A DNA stretch of 64,000 nt, taken from NCBI GenBank assembly GCA_020080175.1, contig JAGHQL010000115.1:21867-85866 (forward strand). Direction: 5' to 3'. The notes beneath the pieces were generated by a model. The model was given only the letters and a program-made list of their open reading frames with translations. It ran no database searches and was not told where the DNA came from. The position numbers and the translations under genes are program-made. Below are positions 1 through 11,198 of this stretch, piece after piece. Within the stretch, counting starts at the first letter, position 1. Each line of letters starts with the position of its first letter. The DNA comes from Glutinoglossum americanum (lineage: Eukaryota; Ascomycota; Geoglossomycetes; Geoglossales; Geoglossaceae).

Positions 1-162
1 GAGTTGGGGAGGGAAGAAGGGAAAAGGGTACGATCCAAATAGGGGAAAGAGTAGGGGATGGGGATGGGTATTTATTAAGTTGGTGTTGGTGGTGGTGGGC
101 TGTATCGGGGCGTACGTCGGATACACGGCTTGGAGGACGCAGCAGAGAAGGTCGAGGTTTTG

Positions 163-593
163 AGGGTAAAATATTTTTTATAGCTCTCAATTTGCTTATT
201 CAGGAGAAGCGATCCGACCGAAAAAGTAAAAAGGATGATTTCGACTTCGACCCTTACTGCTTTTCAAGGGGGTGTGCCTAATGGTTATTGGAGTCGCTCC
301 TGAACATATACGCCATGATACAACGGTGGTCTTCGGGGGTGTGCTTAATAATTATAGGAGTCCCTCCTGAACATATGCGATGTGATACAACGGCGGTCTT
401 CGGGGGGTGGGCCGTGGTCATGGAAGTCCTCCAAACATATACTCTATGACGCGTCAGTGACCCCTATCTTGGAAATCATGATTCAAGAGGAAATTGTATG
501 TGCAGCTGACAATACTGGTAATTTTTTTGTGTGTTGACTTGTGGTATTTAGATAAATAAGATGAAAAGTTGTGGTATTTGAGAAATTATCCCT
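163..593 (+). mobile_element. Degraded MITE-like repeat, copy A
   Basis: The right end reads GAGAAATTATCCCT (580-593) and is preceded by two GTGGTATTT motifs. The same end, reverse complemented, opens the element at 18959-19312. The internal part (CCTAATGG..GGAGTC..CCTGAACATA..ATGATACAACGGTGGTCTTC) also matches the inside of that second copy in opposite orientation. The left limit is uncertain: the AGGGTAAAAT at about 163 is only a weak relic of an AGGGATAATTTC terminus. There is no coding capacity, so this is a non-autonomous, probably RIP-damaged element. Confidence 0.55.
268..450 (+). repeat. 67-base tandem repeat, 2.7 copies, inside repeat copy A
   Basis: Units begin at 268, 335 and about 402 with GGGGGTG. 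Each runs through a GGAGTC/CCTCCTGAACATA and GATACAACGG segment and ends in GGTCTTC. The third unit is truncated and more diverged. The unit differences are mostly C/T or G/A transitions. The second copy of the element (18959-19312) does not show this regular triplication. Confidence 0.8.
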
Positions 594-1438
594 GAAGTAA
601 ACTCAATCAGCCGTTGATATCCCTCTCCTCTTCTCCACCCACCACCCCGCCGAGTGATTGTATTCGTGGTACGCCGCTCTCCCCTCTTTCTCCCACAAGG
701 CTCTTATATCCATAGCTCCTGGGAACATCTCTAGAACCCTAAGGTTGAGATCTAAGTTTTCTTCCACCTGGTGATGGGAGGCCGGCAGAAGTGGTGCAAA
801 AGGGGAAGAAATAGAGTGCAAGGGAGAACAAGAGGATGGGGAAGAAAAACTCCGCGCAAAAAAAAGAACCACCACATATGATCTCCTGCGTAAATATCGT
901 GAACAGAATTGGCTCAGTCGTGTTATCTACAATAAGGAGATAAACAGGGAGAAGAAAAAAAACTTTTTTTCAGCTTTGTTGCACGAGGTTTATCTTCTCT
1001 TTCTCTTCTTTCTCTTCCTTTGCTCTTTCTCCCCGCTTAGGGGAGGAGATGGGTGCCCCACGGCCTATACTTCCCCTATCATCTAGAACGCAACCGGAGC
1101 TCCGAAGCCATTCAAAGATAGATGTTGCTCTTCTCGCTGTTTTTGGAAAGTTCTTTTTTTTTTTGACGTATATATACTGCGCGGAGGCTGATGGCCTACT
1201 GGCCATCGCATGAGAGGGGTCCTATAATACACGAGCCACAAGGAGTGAAATCTATGCCATGCCCTAGACCATGCCCTAGACCATACCGCCGTGAAAGTTT
1301 AAGATTACAGGGAAATCGTATGTGTTAAGGCTGCTGAAAGCCCATGGCATCCATCCATCCATCTCCTTTAAAATATGTGGGACAAAATACCTACTGCCTT
1401 GTTTCCTCCGTGTTTGCCGAGACGGTTTCTGGCGTTTA
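594..1438. other. Intergenic, 3' flank of MDL1
   Basis: No gene is recognised here. The stretch holds short A/T and pyrimidine runs (poly-T near 1153-1163) and a small direct repeat of ATGCCCTAGACC near 1259-1283. The end next to 1438 is presumably the 3' untranslated region of the minus-strand ABC transporter gene. Confidence 0.6.
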
Positions 1439-4257
1439 TTATTTATCTTTCCTTGATCCTATCTCCTCGTCCATCTCGTCATCAGCGCTCGCCTCCTCAA
1501 GATCCTGTTCGATCTCTTCTGATTCTGTTGGAGTTGGGAATCGGTTTTCCGGCGTAGGTGTGGGCTCCTCTCCGCCGGAAAGCTGCCATTCCATAAGTTT
1601 GGTGAAGGCGCCATTCGGGTTGGACGATAGCTGCTTGAAGGTGCCCTGTTCAGCAACCCTACCGTCACTAGACAGCACGATAATAGTGTCTGAGCGTTTG
1701 ATCGTTGAAAGTCTATGAGCAATAGATATTGTAGTGTTGTTGCCTTTCATGAGCGCAGCAAGGGCAGCATTGACAAGAGTCTCTGATTCGGCATCGAGAG
1801 CGGATGTGGCTATAAAAGGCAATGGTTAGAAAAATTATCTTGAGGTGTATAGGCAGATCCGGTGATGTCTTCGTAAATGGGTGGAAAGCCAAAAAAGCGG
1901 GGGAGAATGAAGATAATGGAGACGTCCAACAATATACAAGAGATGATGTGAGTGATGTCGACTAGAGCCGCAAGGGGACGGATAGGACAGGCTCAAAGCA
2001 ACAGCGTATTACCTTCATCTAAGATAAGAATATCCGGATCCTTGACTAAAGCCCTGGCAATGGCAATACGTTGTTTCTGTCCTCCGGACAATTGAGCCCC
2101 TCGTGCGCCAACAGTGGTTTCAAGACCGTCAGGCTAGTGAAAGATACGTTAGTAATATTGGTGTCGAAGCCTTCATGAGTGTAACCTACAAAGTCGCTGA
2201 TAAACTGGCAATTGGCCTTCCTGGCCGCCGCAACAATTTCAGCTCTAGTGGCACCGGGCTTCGCATATGCAATGTTCTCTGCAATTGTCCCTGAAAAGAG
2301 TACTGGCTCTTGAGCAACAAGGCCAATTTTTCTCCGCAAAGACTTGAGATTCATCGTCGTAATGTCCTGACCGTTGATCTTAATAGTGCCTGCTGTTGGG
2401 GCATAGAAGCGAAGTAACAATGATGCTATAGTAGATTTCCCACCCCCGCTAGGCCCGACAATAGCAACGTTAGTCCCTTGGGGGATTTCAAAATCCAGAC
2501 CGTCAAATATGTTGACAGCGGGACGAGTGGGGTAGCTGAAGGAAACATTCTCAAATCTTATCGGGCCTCGCGCCGAGGAGACCCTTGTGCCAACAGTTGA
2601 TCGGATGGTCGGTTTTCTATCTTGGAGTTCAAACAAGCGGCTGGCTGCGCCAACGCCTTTCATCAGCTCGGAATAAAAACTCGACAATCCCACAAGACTT
2701 GATCCAGCATAGGCAGTATACATCAGAAATGAGGACAAGTCTCCTATACTGATAGCTCCTGACTTGACCATTTGGCCACCTGAATAAAGGAGTGCCAGGA
2801 TGGTCATGTTTCCTAGTAACCCTGTCTATACTTGATGTTAGTCGTACAATACAGTATGGTGCTTCTGCGATGGCGTACCGAGCTAAAGAAAGTGGCACTA
2901 ATGAGAGCTTCCCTCTTGCCAAGCGCGAAGATCTTCTTCACCTGTTTATTGTACCTTCCAACCTCCAAAACTTCCCCTGCGAATGCTTGGCTAGTGCGGA
3001 CGTTTCCAAGCCTCTCTTCTGCAATTTTCGTTAGAGTCCCAAGGTTTCGCTGGATCTTCCTGCTAAGATTGCGAATAGCCCTGCCGTAGATGAACGCCCC
3101 AATGGCTACCGGCGGAAGCATTATTGCGAGAACTCCAGTAAGCTTTAAGCTAACATATGCCATAAGTCCAAAGCCAGCTCCACCGCTTACGAGAGCACGA
3201 AGACCATCAGAAAGATTTTGAGTAATGCTCTTCCCCACGATGATCGTGTCAGAGCTAAGACGTGATATGAGGTCCCCTACTCGATTTGCGTCAAAAAACT
3301 CGGCATTCTGTGCATAGGTTCTTCGGAAAAGCTGGGACCGTAGACGTGCAACGATGCGCTCGCCAACAACACGCAAAATTATGATACGGCCATAATTAGC
3401 TGACGCTCCAAGAGCTAGAACCTATTCAAAGCTTAGTGGTCGCCTAACCTAGTTGAGTTCGGAACATACACTGCCTAGAGCTATATAGAATTGATGCAAT
3501 TCAAGTCCAAACAATTTATCAACGCCGGAAGTGTTTGTAGCAAGGTCGATAATCTTTCCGATAGAGAAGCTATAACTAGTTAGATAAAGCCTGATGTCGC
3601 AGCGAAAGACTACATACGGAATAGACATGGTTATGGAGGACGATACTAGAAGGCAGGCAAATGCCGCTGTTCCGGGGGTCAAAATCAGCATCCCTCCATT
3701 CGAACTAGAAATATGCGGATTAAAATACCTCCAAGGTATTTAGCTTCCGGCCTAGCAATCTTGATCAATCTCCACACTTCGAAAACTCCAGATTTATTTC
3801 CATGAGCAAGGCCGTCTTTGTTCAACCGTGCACTCAGGTTCACCTGAGCTGCTCTCGAAGCTTTCTCCGATCTCGCAAAACCATATCCCTCTTCGTCGTC
3901 TTTTGAATCCTCTTCATGCTGCCCTTTCCCTCCCTTACTTGTAATATCTTTAGACGCCTCGTGCGGGGCCGATTTAGTAGATAGTGGGCGGCGTCGAGGA
4001 CCGGCAGCCGGCAATTGAATTAGCGCACAATGGCGGCTTCGAAAGACTATTCTTGACAGTCGAACTGATTGTTGTACATAGCTGCGATTCGGCGGGTGCA
4101 CCAAAGGGTATGAAAACTTAGAGTATGAACGGTTTGGGTCGAGTCCAGGCCTAACGGATTGCTGCGAAGCTTGTTGAACTACTGCTGCTCTTGTTGAACC
4201 GGCGACACGGGCAAACATATTCGACGCTAATCGAAGAGGCAGGCCGGAGCCGCGCAT
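1439..4257 (-). CDS. MDL1: Mitochondrial ABC half-transporter, Mdl1/ABCB10 type
   Basis: Seven exons close in frame: 4257-3729, 3666-3618, 3569-3470, 3421-2879, 2825-2190, 2133-2013 and 1809-1439, giving 782 residues. The first ~125 residues are Arg/Ser-rich, as in a mitochondrial presequence. A membrane domain follows ([28 protein letters not shown]) and then a nucleotide-binding domain. Visible motifs are Walker [10 protein letters not shown] (~531-539), signature LSGGQ (~634-638), Walker B ILILDE with its catalytic Glu (~659) and the H-loop His in IAHRLST (~691). Family knowledge: Mdl1 sits in the mitochondrial inner membrane as a homodimer and exports peptides to the intermembrane space. 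The separate Atm1 iron-sulphur exporter family is less likely, because the membrane-domain wording fits Mdl1/Mdl2. It shares a 367-base promoter with CDC37. The intron before exon 5 is only 53 bases; the frame requires acceptor TATAG rather than the nearby CAG. Confidence 0.92.
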
Positions 4258-4624
4258 GGCTCTTGCGCCGCAGTGCTGATTGCCTCAGCCAATACCCTAC
4301 CAGTGGATGTCGAACTGCAGCAAATCAATTATCATCTTCGTGGACATTTACTGTTTTGCTGATGGAATAAGATGGAAAGATTTGTCGTAGCGGAGCTTGC
4401 CGTGGGATGATGCAAACATCACAAACCTGCCTTCCATCTTTGAATATGAACACAAGTCTACACATTCAGCAACTCTAGGGCTAGCCCATAGTTCTTGGGC
4501 CAGCGGCTTGATATCATCTAAGCAGAGGCCTTCAAATCTTGTGCTGCGTCTCCATTCTCGGCGAATATACAAATTAAACCCCCGCTATTGCCTTCAGTTC
4601 CACCCGAGCCTAAAGTCCGCAATA
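4258..4624. promoter_or_regulatory. Shared divergent promoter MDL1/CDC37
   Basis: 367 bases separate the two start codons. A CCAAT box (4289-4293) lies close to the MDL1 start. No TATA box is evident. The role is inferred from the head-to-head arrangement only. Confidence 0.5.
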
Positions 4625-6332
4625 ATGGTTTTGGACTATAGTAAATGGGTATGGATATATCTTGCATTGTTTGAATGATTTTAGATCATTATGTGTTATC
4701 TCTTCAAATGTGGTCTTCCATTTTAACAGGCCCTCACAGGACAACCTTGAACTCAGCGATGATTCGGACATTGAAGTCCATCCCAATGTTGACAAGCGCT
4801 CATTTATTCGTGCCAAACAAAACCAAATCCACCAAGAACGCTACCAAAGGCGTCACCAGATCGAGACGTTAAAATATGAGCGCATAATTAATGATGGCCT
4901 CCTTGTTCACATCGACAAGCTAATTAGTATCCTACAAGCACATGGATCCCCGTCAGCAAATGTCGATGAGCTCATATTCCAGGCCCTTATCGAGATCGGG
5001 GGAGATCCCTCGAAGGACCAACCCCCCCCGCGGCCGGAAGGAGTCCATGCAAAAGTAGAGAAGCAGCCAACGTACTCGGAAATGATGGGGCAACTAGTGG
5101 ATCAGGTTAAGAAAGCAGTGGATGAGTCAAAATCGGATAACCGGTGGGAGATATATCTAAATGAGCTGCGAGGGCACCAACAAAAAGTCCAGGGCCTTCA
5201 GAGAGAACTACAGGTCAAGCTTGACCAGTTGGAGAAGGAAGAGAGCAAAAAGATAACCAGCGACAGTATTCATACAGGATTCGACAGCTCCTATGTTTCC
5301 AAAGGCGACAAGCAGGCTGGAACGAAGACGCAAACTGATAAAACTAAGTCTGTGGAACTTCTAAATCCTCATACGTCCGAAAAAGGTGGTAGCTCTTCCG
5401 GGGCTGACGCTGAAGGTACCGAGGTCACTGATGATATTGACGAAAATATCGAGCCTTCGAAATTGGGAAAAGAGTTTGCCAAGATCAAAAGTGGGGATTA
5501 TAAGGCTTGCCTACTATTTATATCGGAACATCCAGCTGTCGTTGCGGAAAAGGAAACCGATGGGCTGTTGATTGAAGCGTTTAACACGCAGATCGAGGGG
5601 AAGGATGATTATGCTAGACAATGCGTTCACCAAGCCTTACTACTACAATATTGTCGACAGCTGGGGAGAGATGGAGTGGGTTTGTTCTTCAAGAGGTGAG
5701 CCCTTTTCCAAGCCAAGTCAGGCTCAATCTCCACCCATTGACACGACCGGACGCAGAATCACCACCAAAGATCACCAAGCCCAAAAAGTATTCCTCGATG
5801 ACGTCAACTCCACATATGCACGTATCCGCACCCGTGCCAAAGAACTCGCAGCCGAGCGCGCCTCCGCAGAAGCCAAGGGCGGCGTCGAGCAAATCCAACT
5901 TCATGCCGTTGAGCCAGGCACAAAAATCAACATCGTCATACCACCAGCTGGAAGTGACGACCCAGTAGAAAAGGAAGCTCGTGAGACATTTGAGTCATTC
6001 TCACCGGAATTGCAGAAGGCGTTGGAGAGTGGAAGTTTGGATGAGGTGAATAAGGTCTTGGCGGATATGAGTGTTGAGGAAGCAGAGGATATTGTGGGGA
6101 AATTGGGAGAGGTTTGACGCCCCCTACCCCATTGATTTGCTTACCCTCAGCTCAGGTGGCTTTTTGTTAAAACTACTAACGTCAATAAATAAAAAAGGGA
6201 GGAATGCTCAGCCTCGAAGAGCAGATCATCGATGCGACTACCGAGGAAGGACAAGCGGCTCTGAAGCGGTTCGACGAGCTGGAGAAACAGAAAGCGAGGG
6301 AGGCAGTGACCGGGACTGAGGATCCAGAGTGA
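4625..6332 (+). CDS. CDC37: Hsp90 co-chaperone Cdc37
   Basis: Four exons close in frame: 4625-4648, 4740-5695, 5757-6111 and 6198-6332, giving 489 residues. The start MVLDYSKW is split by an intron from DNLELSDDSDIEVHPNVD, the hallmark N-terminus of Cdc37. Its Ser (residue 14) is in the CK2 site known to be needed for kinase-client binding. A coiled-coil region, the central Hsp90-binding domain (FAKIKSGDY..ALLLQYCRQLG) and a C-terminal helical domain follow. Cdc37 is cytosolic and loads protein kinases onto Hsp90. The last intron (GTTTGA donor, CTAAC branch at 6176-6180, AAG acceptor) must be removed. Read through, the protein would stop at 6117 and lose its GMLSLEEQIIDATTEEG tail, which is typical of fungal homologues. 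It converges with the annexin gene. Confidence 0.95.
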
Positions 6333-6675
6333 AAAGCAGCGATTTAGCACCCTATCCAATAATTTGTCATGCTATATTATCCATAGGGATCACGAAATTA
6401 CTTGAGCAATATCACTTTATCACCACGTGGGGTGGATATAGATACCTGATATCCCTCCCATACTGGCAATGATCCGTGAACAACACAATAAGGTGAAAAG
6501 AAGTCCAGTTTTGTCAGTCGGAGAAATAGCTAGTATAAAATTGATCTTAATCTTCATGCAGAACGCCTGTATATCAATTTAATCTTAATCTCCGTCTAAA
6601 GAAATAATATAAATAAGGCGGGTAGGCAAACACTCCCATAACGCCTAGCGAACCTAAAAAAGAAGCAAAGCCTCC
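6333..6675. other. Intergenic between convergent CDC37 and annexin
   Basis: 343 A/T-rich bases between two facing stop codons, presumably both 3' untranslated regions. Nothing else is seen. Confidence 0.6.
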
Positions 6676-8290
6676 CTACTCCACACAAGCAACCATCAAC
6701 TTCTCATAATCCCCCCTGGTCTCCCCTCTAATTCTCTGCACCAACCCCCTTCCGAACCTCCTCTGATATGCCGCCGAAACCTGCGTCATATGGGCTTTAT
6801 CCCAATGGAACCTTACTACACGATTAACGAGCAAGTCGTCCTTCGTGCCGAGGCCATGCATCGTGTCCTCGAGGAGCTGCGCATCACGGGCGAGGCGGTC
6901 GGTGGCGCCGCGAATGATGTGGATGAGTGCGGCTTTCATGTGGCCGGAGAATTCCTGGGCGAGGGTGTTAGCATAAGAAGTGGGAAGTGAGCAGAAAGGG
7001 GAGAGGTTAGGAGTTTACCTTTTCGATAACGCGGTCGAGGGGGATGCGGAATCTCACCTCGAAAGCCTGTGCGATGGCGTGGAGTTGGGCGTCACTCCTC
7101 ATAGTGATAATAGAACAGACAGAGATCTCATCGGTGCCGTACTGCCCCTCGGTCGCACGATGCAACTCCATGACGTCGGCATCAACCTGCTGGGGTATGA
7201 CAGGCGCCAATTCCTCCGCCCTCCTTGCCGCAAGAACCATGTCGAACAGGCGTTCCGTCTTACCTGATAAATCGCCTTGGACATCGCTCTCAAGCGATCG
7301 CTTATACTTCTTATGATACTCCGCCTTAATAACATCGAGATCCGCGTTCGAGCGGCCAAGGAGCACGTCATTTAGGACTACTTCCTTGGTTCCTGGTCCA
7401 GATATTGCATTGTAGAGGTTGTAGACGTCTTGCTCAAGGGGACCGCGCACGAGGGCAAGGAGTCCGTCTCGGAAGTGGCCGCTGGTTTCTTTGGTGATGG
7501 CTTCGTCGAGGCGTCTATTGAAACGCTGGTGGAAGGAGTAGCGGATGACCTGCATCCTCAAGGGGTCTGGTTTGGAGAGTATGCGGATTAGCGCTGCATT
7601 GTCGGTGCCAAATCCTTTCATGGCTTTGTTGAGAGCCTCAGCCTCAGCAGATGCGTCCCCTTGGGGGATTTGTCCGGTCACATAGCCAGGACTTGGGTAA
7701 GCTGGCTGTCCGCCGTATCCTCCTGGGGCACCCCCGTATCCTCCCGGAGAGACTCCCAGACCCCCCGGGGCAGGTGCTCCATAATAACTTTGTGACGCTG
7801 GAGGCGGCTAGATATATTCCGTTAGCCTCGATTACACCTCTCCCTTAATGGAATACAATAGCACAAACCTGTGAGTATGATGGCGCGTATTGTTGTGGTT
7901 GTGGAGAAGGGTAGCCGGGGTTTTGTGGCGGTGGGTATCCGGGATTTTGTGGTGGATAGCTTTGTTGAGGTGGATACTGTCCTTGAGGGGGGTAGCCCTG
8001 TGGAGGGGGGTAACCTTGCGGTGGCGGCTGGCCGTATGGGAGCTGTGGCGGGTACGGAGCTTGCGGCGGTGGGTATCCCTGAGGAGGCGGATACCCTGGT
8101 GCTCCATATGGAGCTTGGCCGTACGTCGGGGGAGGATATTGACCTGGCGGAGGGGCACCGTATCCAGGCTGTGGAGGTTCTATACGAACATTTATTTAGT
8201 CTTCGACTTCCGTGAATTGTGAAGACAAGAACAGAATGACTTACGTGGCGATGGCGGGGCACCGTATGGTGGGTAAGGAGGGTACGACAT
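6676..8290 (-). CDS. Annexin with Pro/Gly/Tyr-rich N-terminus
   Basis: Four exons: 8290-8245, 8179-7869, 7807-7019 and 6954-6676, giving 474 residues. The first ~160 residues are a low-complexity tail of GYPPPQ/PYGAP-like repeats starting MSYPPYPPYGAPPSP. The tail is followed by four annexin repeats. Repeat 1 carries KGFGTDNAALI, a good type-II calcium-site loop. Repeat 2 has SGPGTKEVVLNDVL, repeat 3 GQYGTDEISVCSII and repeat 4 HGLGTKDDLLVNRVVR. Annexins bind acidic phospholipids in a calcium-dependent way and act in membrane traffic and repair. A PGY-rich N-terminus, also found in human ANXA7 and ANXA11, is known in fungal annexins and is linked to self-association. The GTTTGT donor of the second intron and the branch CTAAC of the last are visible. 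Confidence 0.93.
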
Positions 8291-9112
8291 TACTATTTTG
8301 TCCTCCTTAGAAGGCGACGAGAAAACCGACAGCTGTGAATATGAATGATTGAGCCCTTGTTGACGCGAGACGGAATGAAGCAGGAGGTTCGACGGAAGGA
8401 AGGTCTTTAATATGTGCAGTTAGAGTGGCGTACACCGAGGGGCTGTGCATGGATGTTTTTCGTCATCGTAACCCCACTATCCTATCTTGATCCTAGGCAT
8501 ACGCCCAACTACACCCTAACTACTGGGCATTCTGAGTGAAGCTTGGCTCGAATCTACCCTACTATGCCCCTCCGTGTCGGAACATAAGATTAGTGGTGGT
8601 GTCTACACCGCCTTCATTCTTTCACTATACCGAATCATTGAATAGGAAATTATTGGCATAATAACACAGAATTGTATTATCGATACATAAGAAAATATTG
8701 TAGATCTCGCTTTGTGAGAATGCGCTCTACAAAAGGGTAGAAGGTATCAATCCTTGCAGGGCACCGAAAAAACCACCCTGCAAATACGAGGCATATAAAT
8801 AATATGATACAATCCGCCGACCCTAACTCCCGTACCGATGAATGCCGTCCAAACATTTATCTTGACGTGTCCCATCTCCTTTCCTGAAAGAGCGTCACTC
8901 CATGCTTTCTATCACAATATATCAAGCCTAGGCCTAGTAAAGCGCCTTATAGACCTTGTCTCTCGCAATGTACAATGCACACATATCTAAGCCGGTCGAC
9001 CGGGAGTCATGCCAAAAGCCCTTTCTCCGCAATATGAACGCCTCGTTTTCCAGTATGAAAACAGGATACCATGCATGGTAACATGGTATCTTCGCTACCT
9101 GCTCTATAAGGT
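8291..9112. other. Intergenic, annexin promoter side
   Basis: No gene is seen. The stretch contains the upstream region of the annexin gene and the 3' flank of the next minus-strand gene. It is mildly A/T-rich at 8590-8800. Confidence 0.55.
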
Positions 9113-9684
9113 CTACGACCCACCACCACCTCCCCCGCCTCCTCCACCCGAACTAAACCCGCCTGCACCAGTCCCACCTGTACTAGACGCGTTTAGGCCA
9201 GACGATGAAGTAGTTGCGTTCCAGGACGAGGCTCCTTGATAGCTGTTGTGACGGTAAGGGTGATGAGTATGGCGATGATGTCTAAATAACCCGAATAGTT
9301 AACACCGCCATTCCTTATAAAATATGGTGGGGGGTAATCTTACCTTACTGTTTGCTTTGGCCTTGATATCGATCCCGGCATCCCGTCTGATGGGTAATAT
9401 GGTGGTGGCGGCATATCTTCAGCCCCTCCAAGAGTTCTCTGCGGCCATCTACGCACCATGTGACCGCGATGATCGTATTCCACTGGGGGATGCTGAGGAC
9501 GGCGGTATCTGCATCGGCGAAGGATGAGCAACGCGACGCACAGGGCGACAAGGACGATGGGGATCACAATGATGGAGACAGGAACGTGGTAGGTGCTGGT
9601 AGTTGAGGTGGTTGGGTAGCTATAGCAGCCTGGTCCCGGTTCGCACCAGCGGGCAAGGAGCCCTTGCATTGGTGTAGGCGCCAT
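9113..9684 (-). CDS. Small single-pass PY-motif membrane protein, Rcr-like
   Basis: Two exons, 9684-9344 and 9281-9113, give 169 residues. It begins MAPTPMQGLLARWCEPGPGC, with two Cys before the membrane. One transmembrane segment lies at ~34-55 (SIIVIPIVLVALCVALLIL), followed by a basic stop-transfer stretch RRCRYRR, a PPPPYY motif (~92-97), a His-rich stretch and a C-terminal run of about ten glycines after SSTGGTGAGGFSS. This plan (short lumenal Cys part, one helix, cytosolic PY motif) matches the fungal RCR family. Members such as yeast Rcr1/Rcr2 recruit the Rsp5 ubiquitin ligase and affect plasma-membrane protein sorting and chitin. Assignment is by architecture only, since overall similarity is not strong. 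An upstream TTG-led extension (9685-9726) was not used because this ATG gives a typical start. Confidence 0.65.
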
Positions 9685-11198
9685 TCTAATGTTATTTTGC
9701 CGAATTGTATAGGTAACCTCCGTCAATAAGGATATAGGGATAGTCGCCGAGGGTTTAGCAGCCAGGCGTAGACGACTTCTAGGAGTTTATCCCTCCAATG
9801 AAGAGAAAGATAGAGACGATTTATAAGGAGTAATGATGCTTGAGACGCTGCAAACACCAGATGTGACGTTGTGCTGAAATAACCAAGACGATTATCGCCG
9901 TATTTCTCGATAGTCGCAATAGAAGGTAAAGTTCGTAGTAATGGTATAACTACGACGACGATAACAATAACTATCCTCCAGTCCCATCCTCTACCCAGTA
10001 AACCTGATCGAAAAAACGAAACGATAGAGTGGGACAGGAATGGGGAGCCTCCCATATAAGAGAACCGCAGTCAAAAGAAAGAATAGACCAGCCGCAATCC
10101 TCCGCAACAGCGTACTCGAGACAAGGCATGAACAGCCTACGGCTCAGCCCTGCCTGTCTACCCTCGTATCTCACAGGAAAGCGCAGCGAAAGGCTCCCGT
10201 AACGCCACCCGTGACACCAACTAACCTATCTGAGACAAGAACTGGAAAGGAATGTGGTCGACAACAGGTATTCTAGGATCTAATGAGGCGAAAGGACTCT
10301 AGAGGCGTAAAATGTAACGTAGACTGCCCCAAGTAGACCCAGGATTTCTTCCTTCCATCGGGGGCGAGGGCTTCTTTTGTGTCTAGCCAACTAGCTCACT
10401 ATAAGCCACCTTCACCGCCAGGAACAACGAGTGTTGTATTCTCCAGGGGAGGGAACCGCTTGGCCCCCAGCCCCAGCCGCTCATTGGTACTCTAGCCGTG
10501 GCTATGGTCGCGGTGGTGTTCTCGCTCTAGAAGGAATGTCGAAGGGGGCTGTGCAGTAGAGCTTAAGGAACGGGGGCAAAGGAGGGGCGGAGGCGGAGAC
10601 GCTAATGCGAGGCTTAGTGACGTCGTTTGTTTACCTAGATTTTGTTTTTGTACCTGCGTTTTGGCGTTTTTGGTGGTTTGCTGAGATGGTGGTTGATGGT
10701 GGTTGTGGAAACCCATCGTAAAGGAATATATATCTTAGGCTACGGTCGGCGGGGAGCGCAGAAGACAGGAAGGACTACGGCGTTTTTAAGAATTTGTTTC
10801 GTGCAACAACACAACCTCGTAAACGATGGACAAGAGAGCATTATGATATCGAAAGAGTGTGATTATGATTTAGGTTATGATACAGATCAGCAGTGAAACT
10901 GCATTATTATGATGTGCAAAGTAAACCTTCCGCCCACCAGCCCACCCTATTCAGCCAATGCGAAGGAGAAATGCGATAAATAATTCCCGAGTTCGGGGCG
11001 ATAGGGAAATGCAGGATACAGGAAAGATGGTTCTCCAGGACCTCTTTTGAGATGTTCTAGCAGTATTCGTGTCGTAGCGTTCGGTCGACGTCGCTCGTCA
11101 TTGATCGTTTTCGCGGTGGCAAGTTGTCGGTGCGTCCTGCACAGCAGCCCTACGGATCTACCGCAAGCGCCCCGCCATAAAATATTGCTTTAAATCCG
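9685..11198. other. Intergenic, no recognisable gene
   Basis: 1.5 kb with only short overlapping frames on both strands. None has a recognisable motif or plausible splicing. It probably contains the promoter of the Rcr-like gene (9.7-10.5 kb) and the 3' flank of the next minus-strand gene. Confidence 0.5.
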
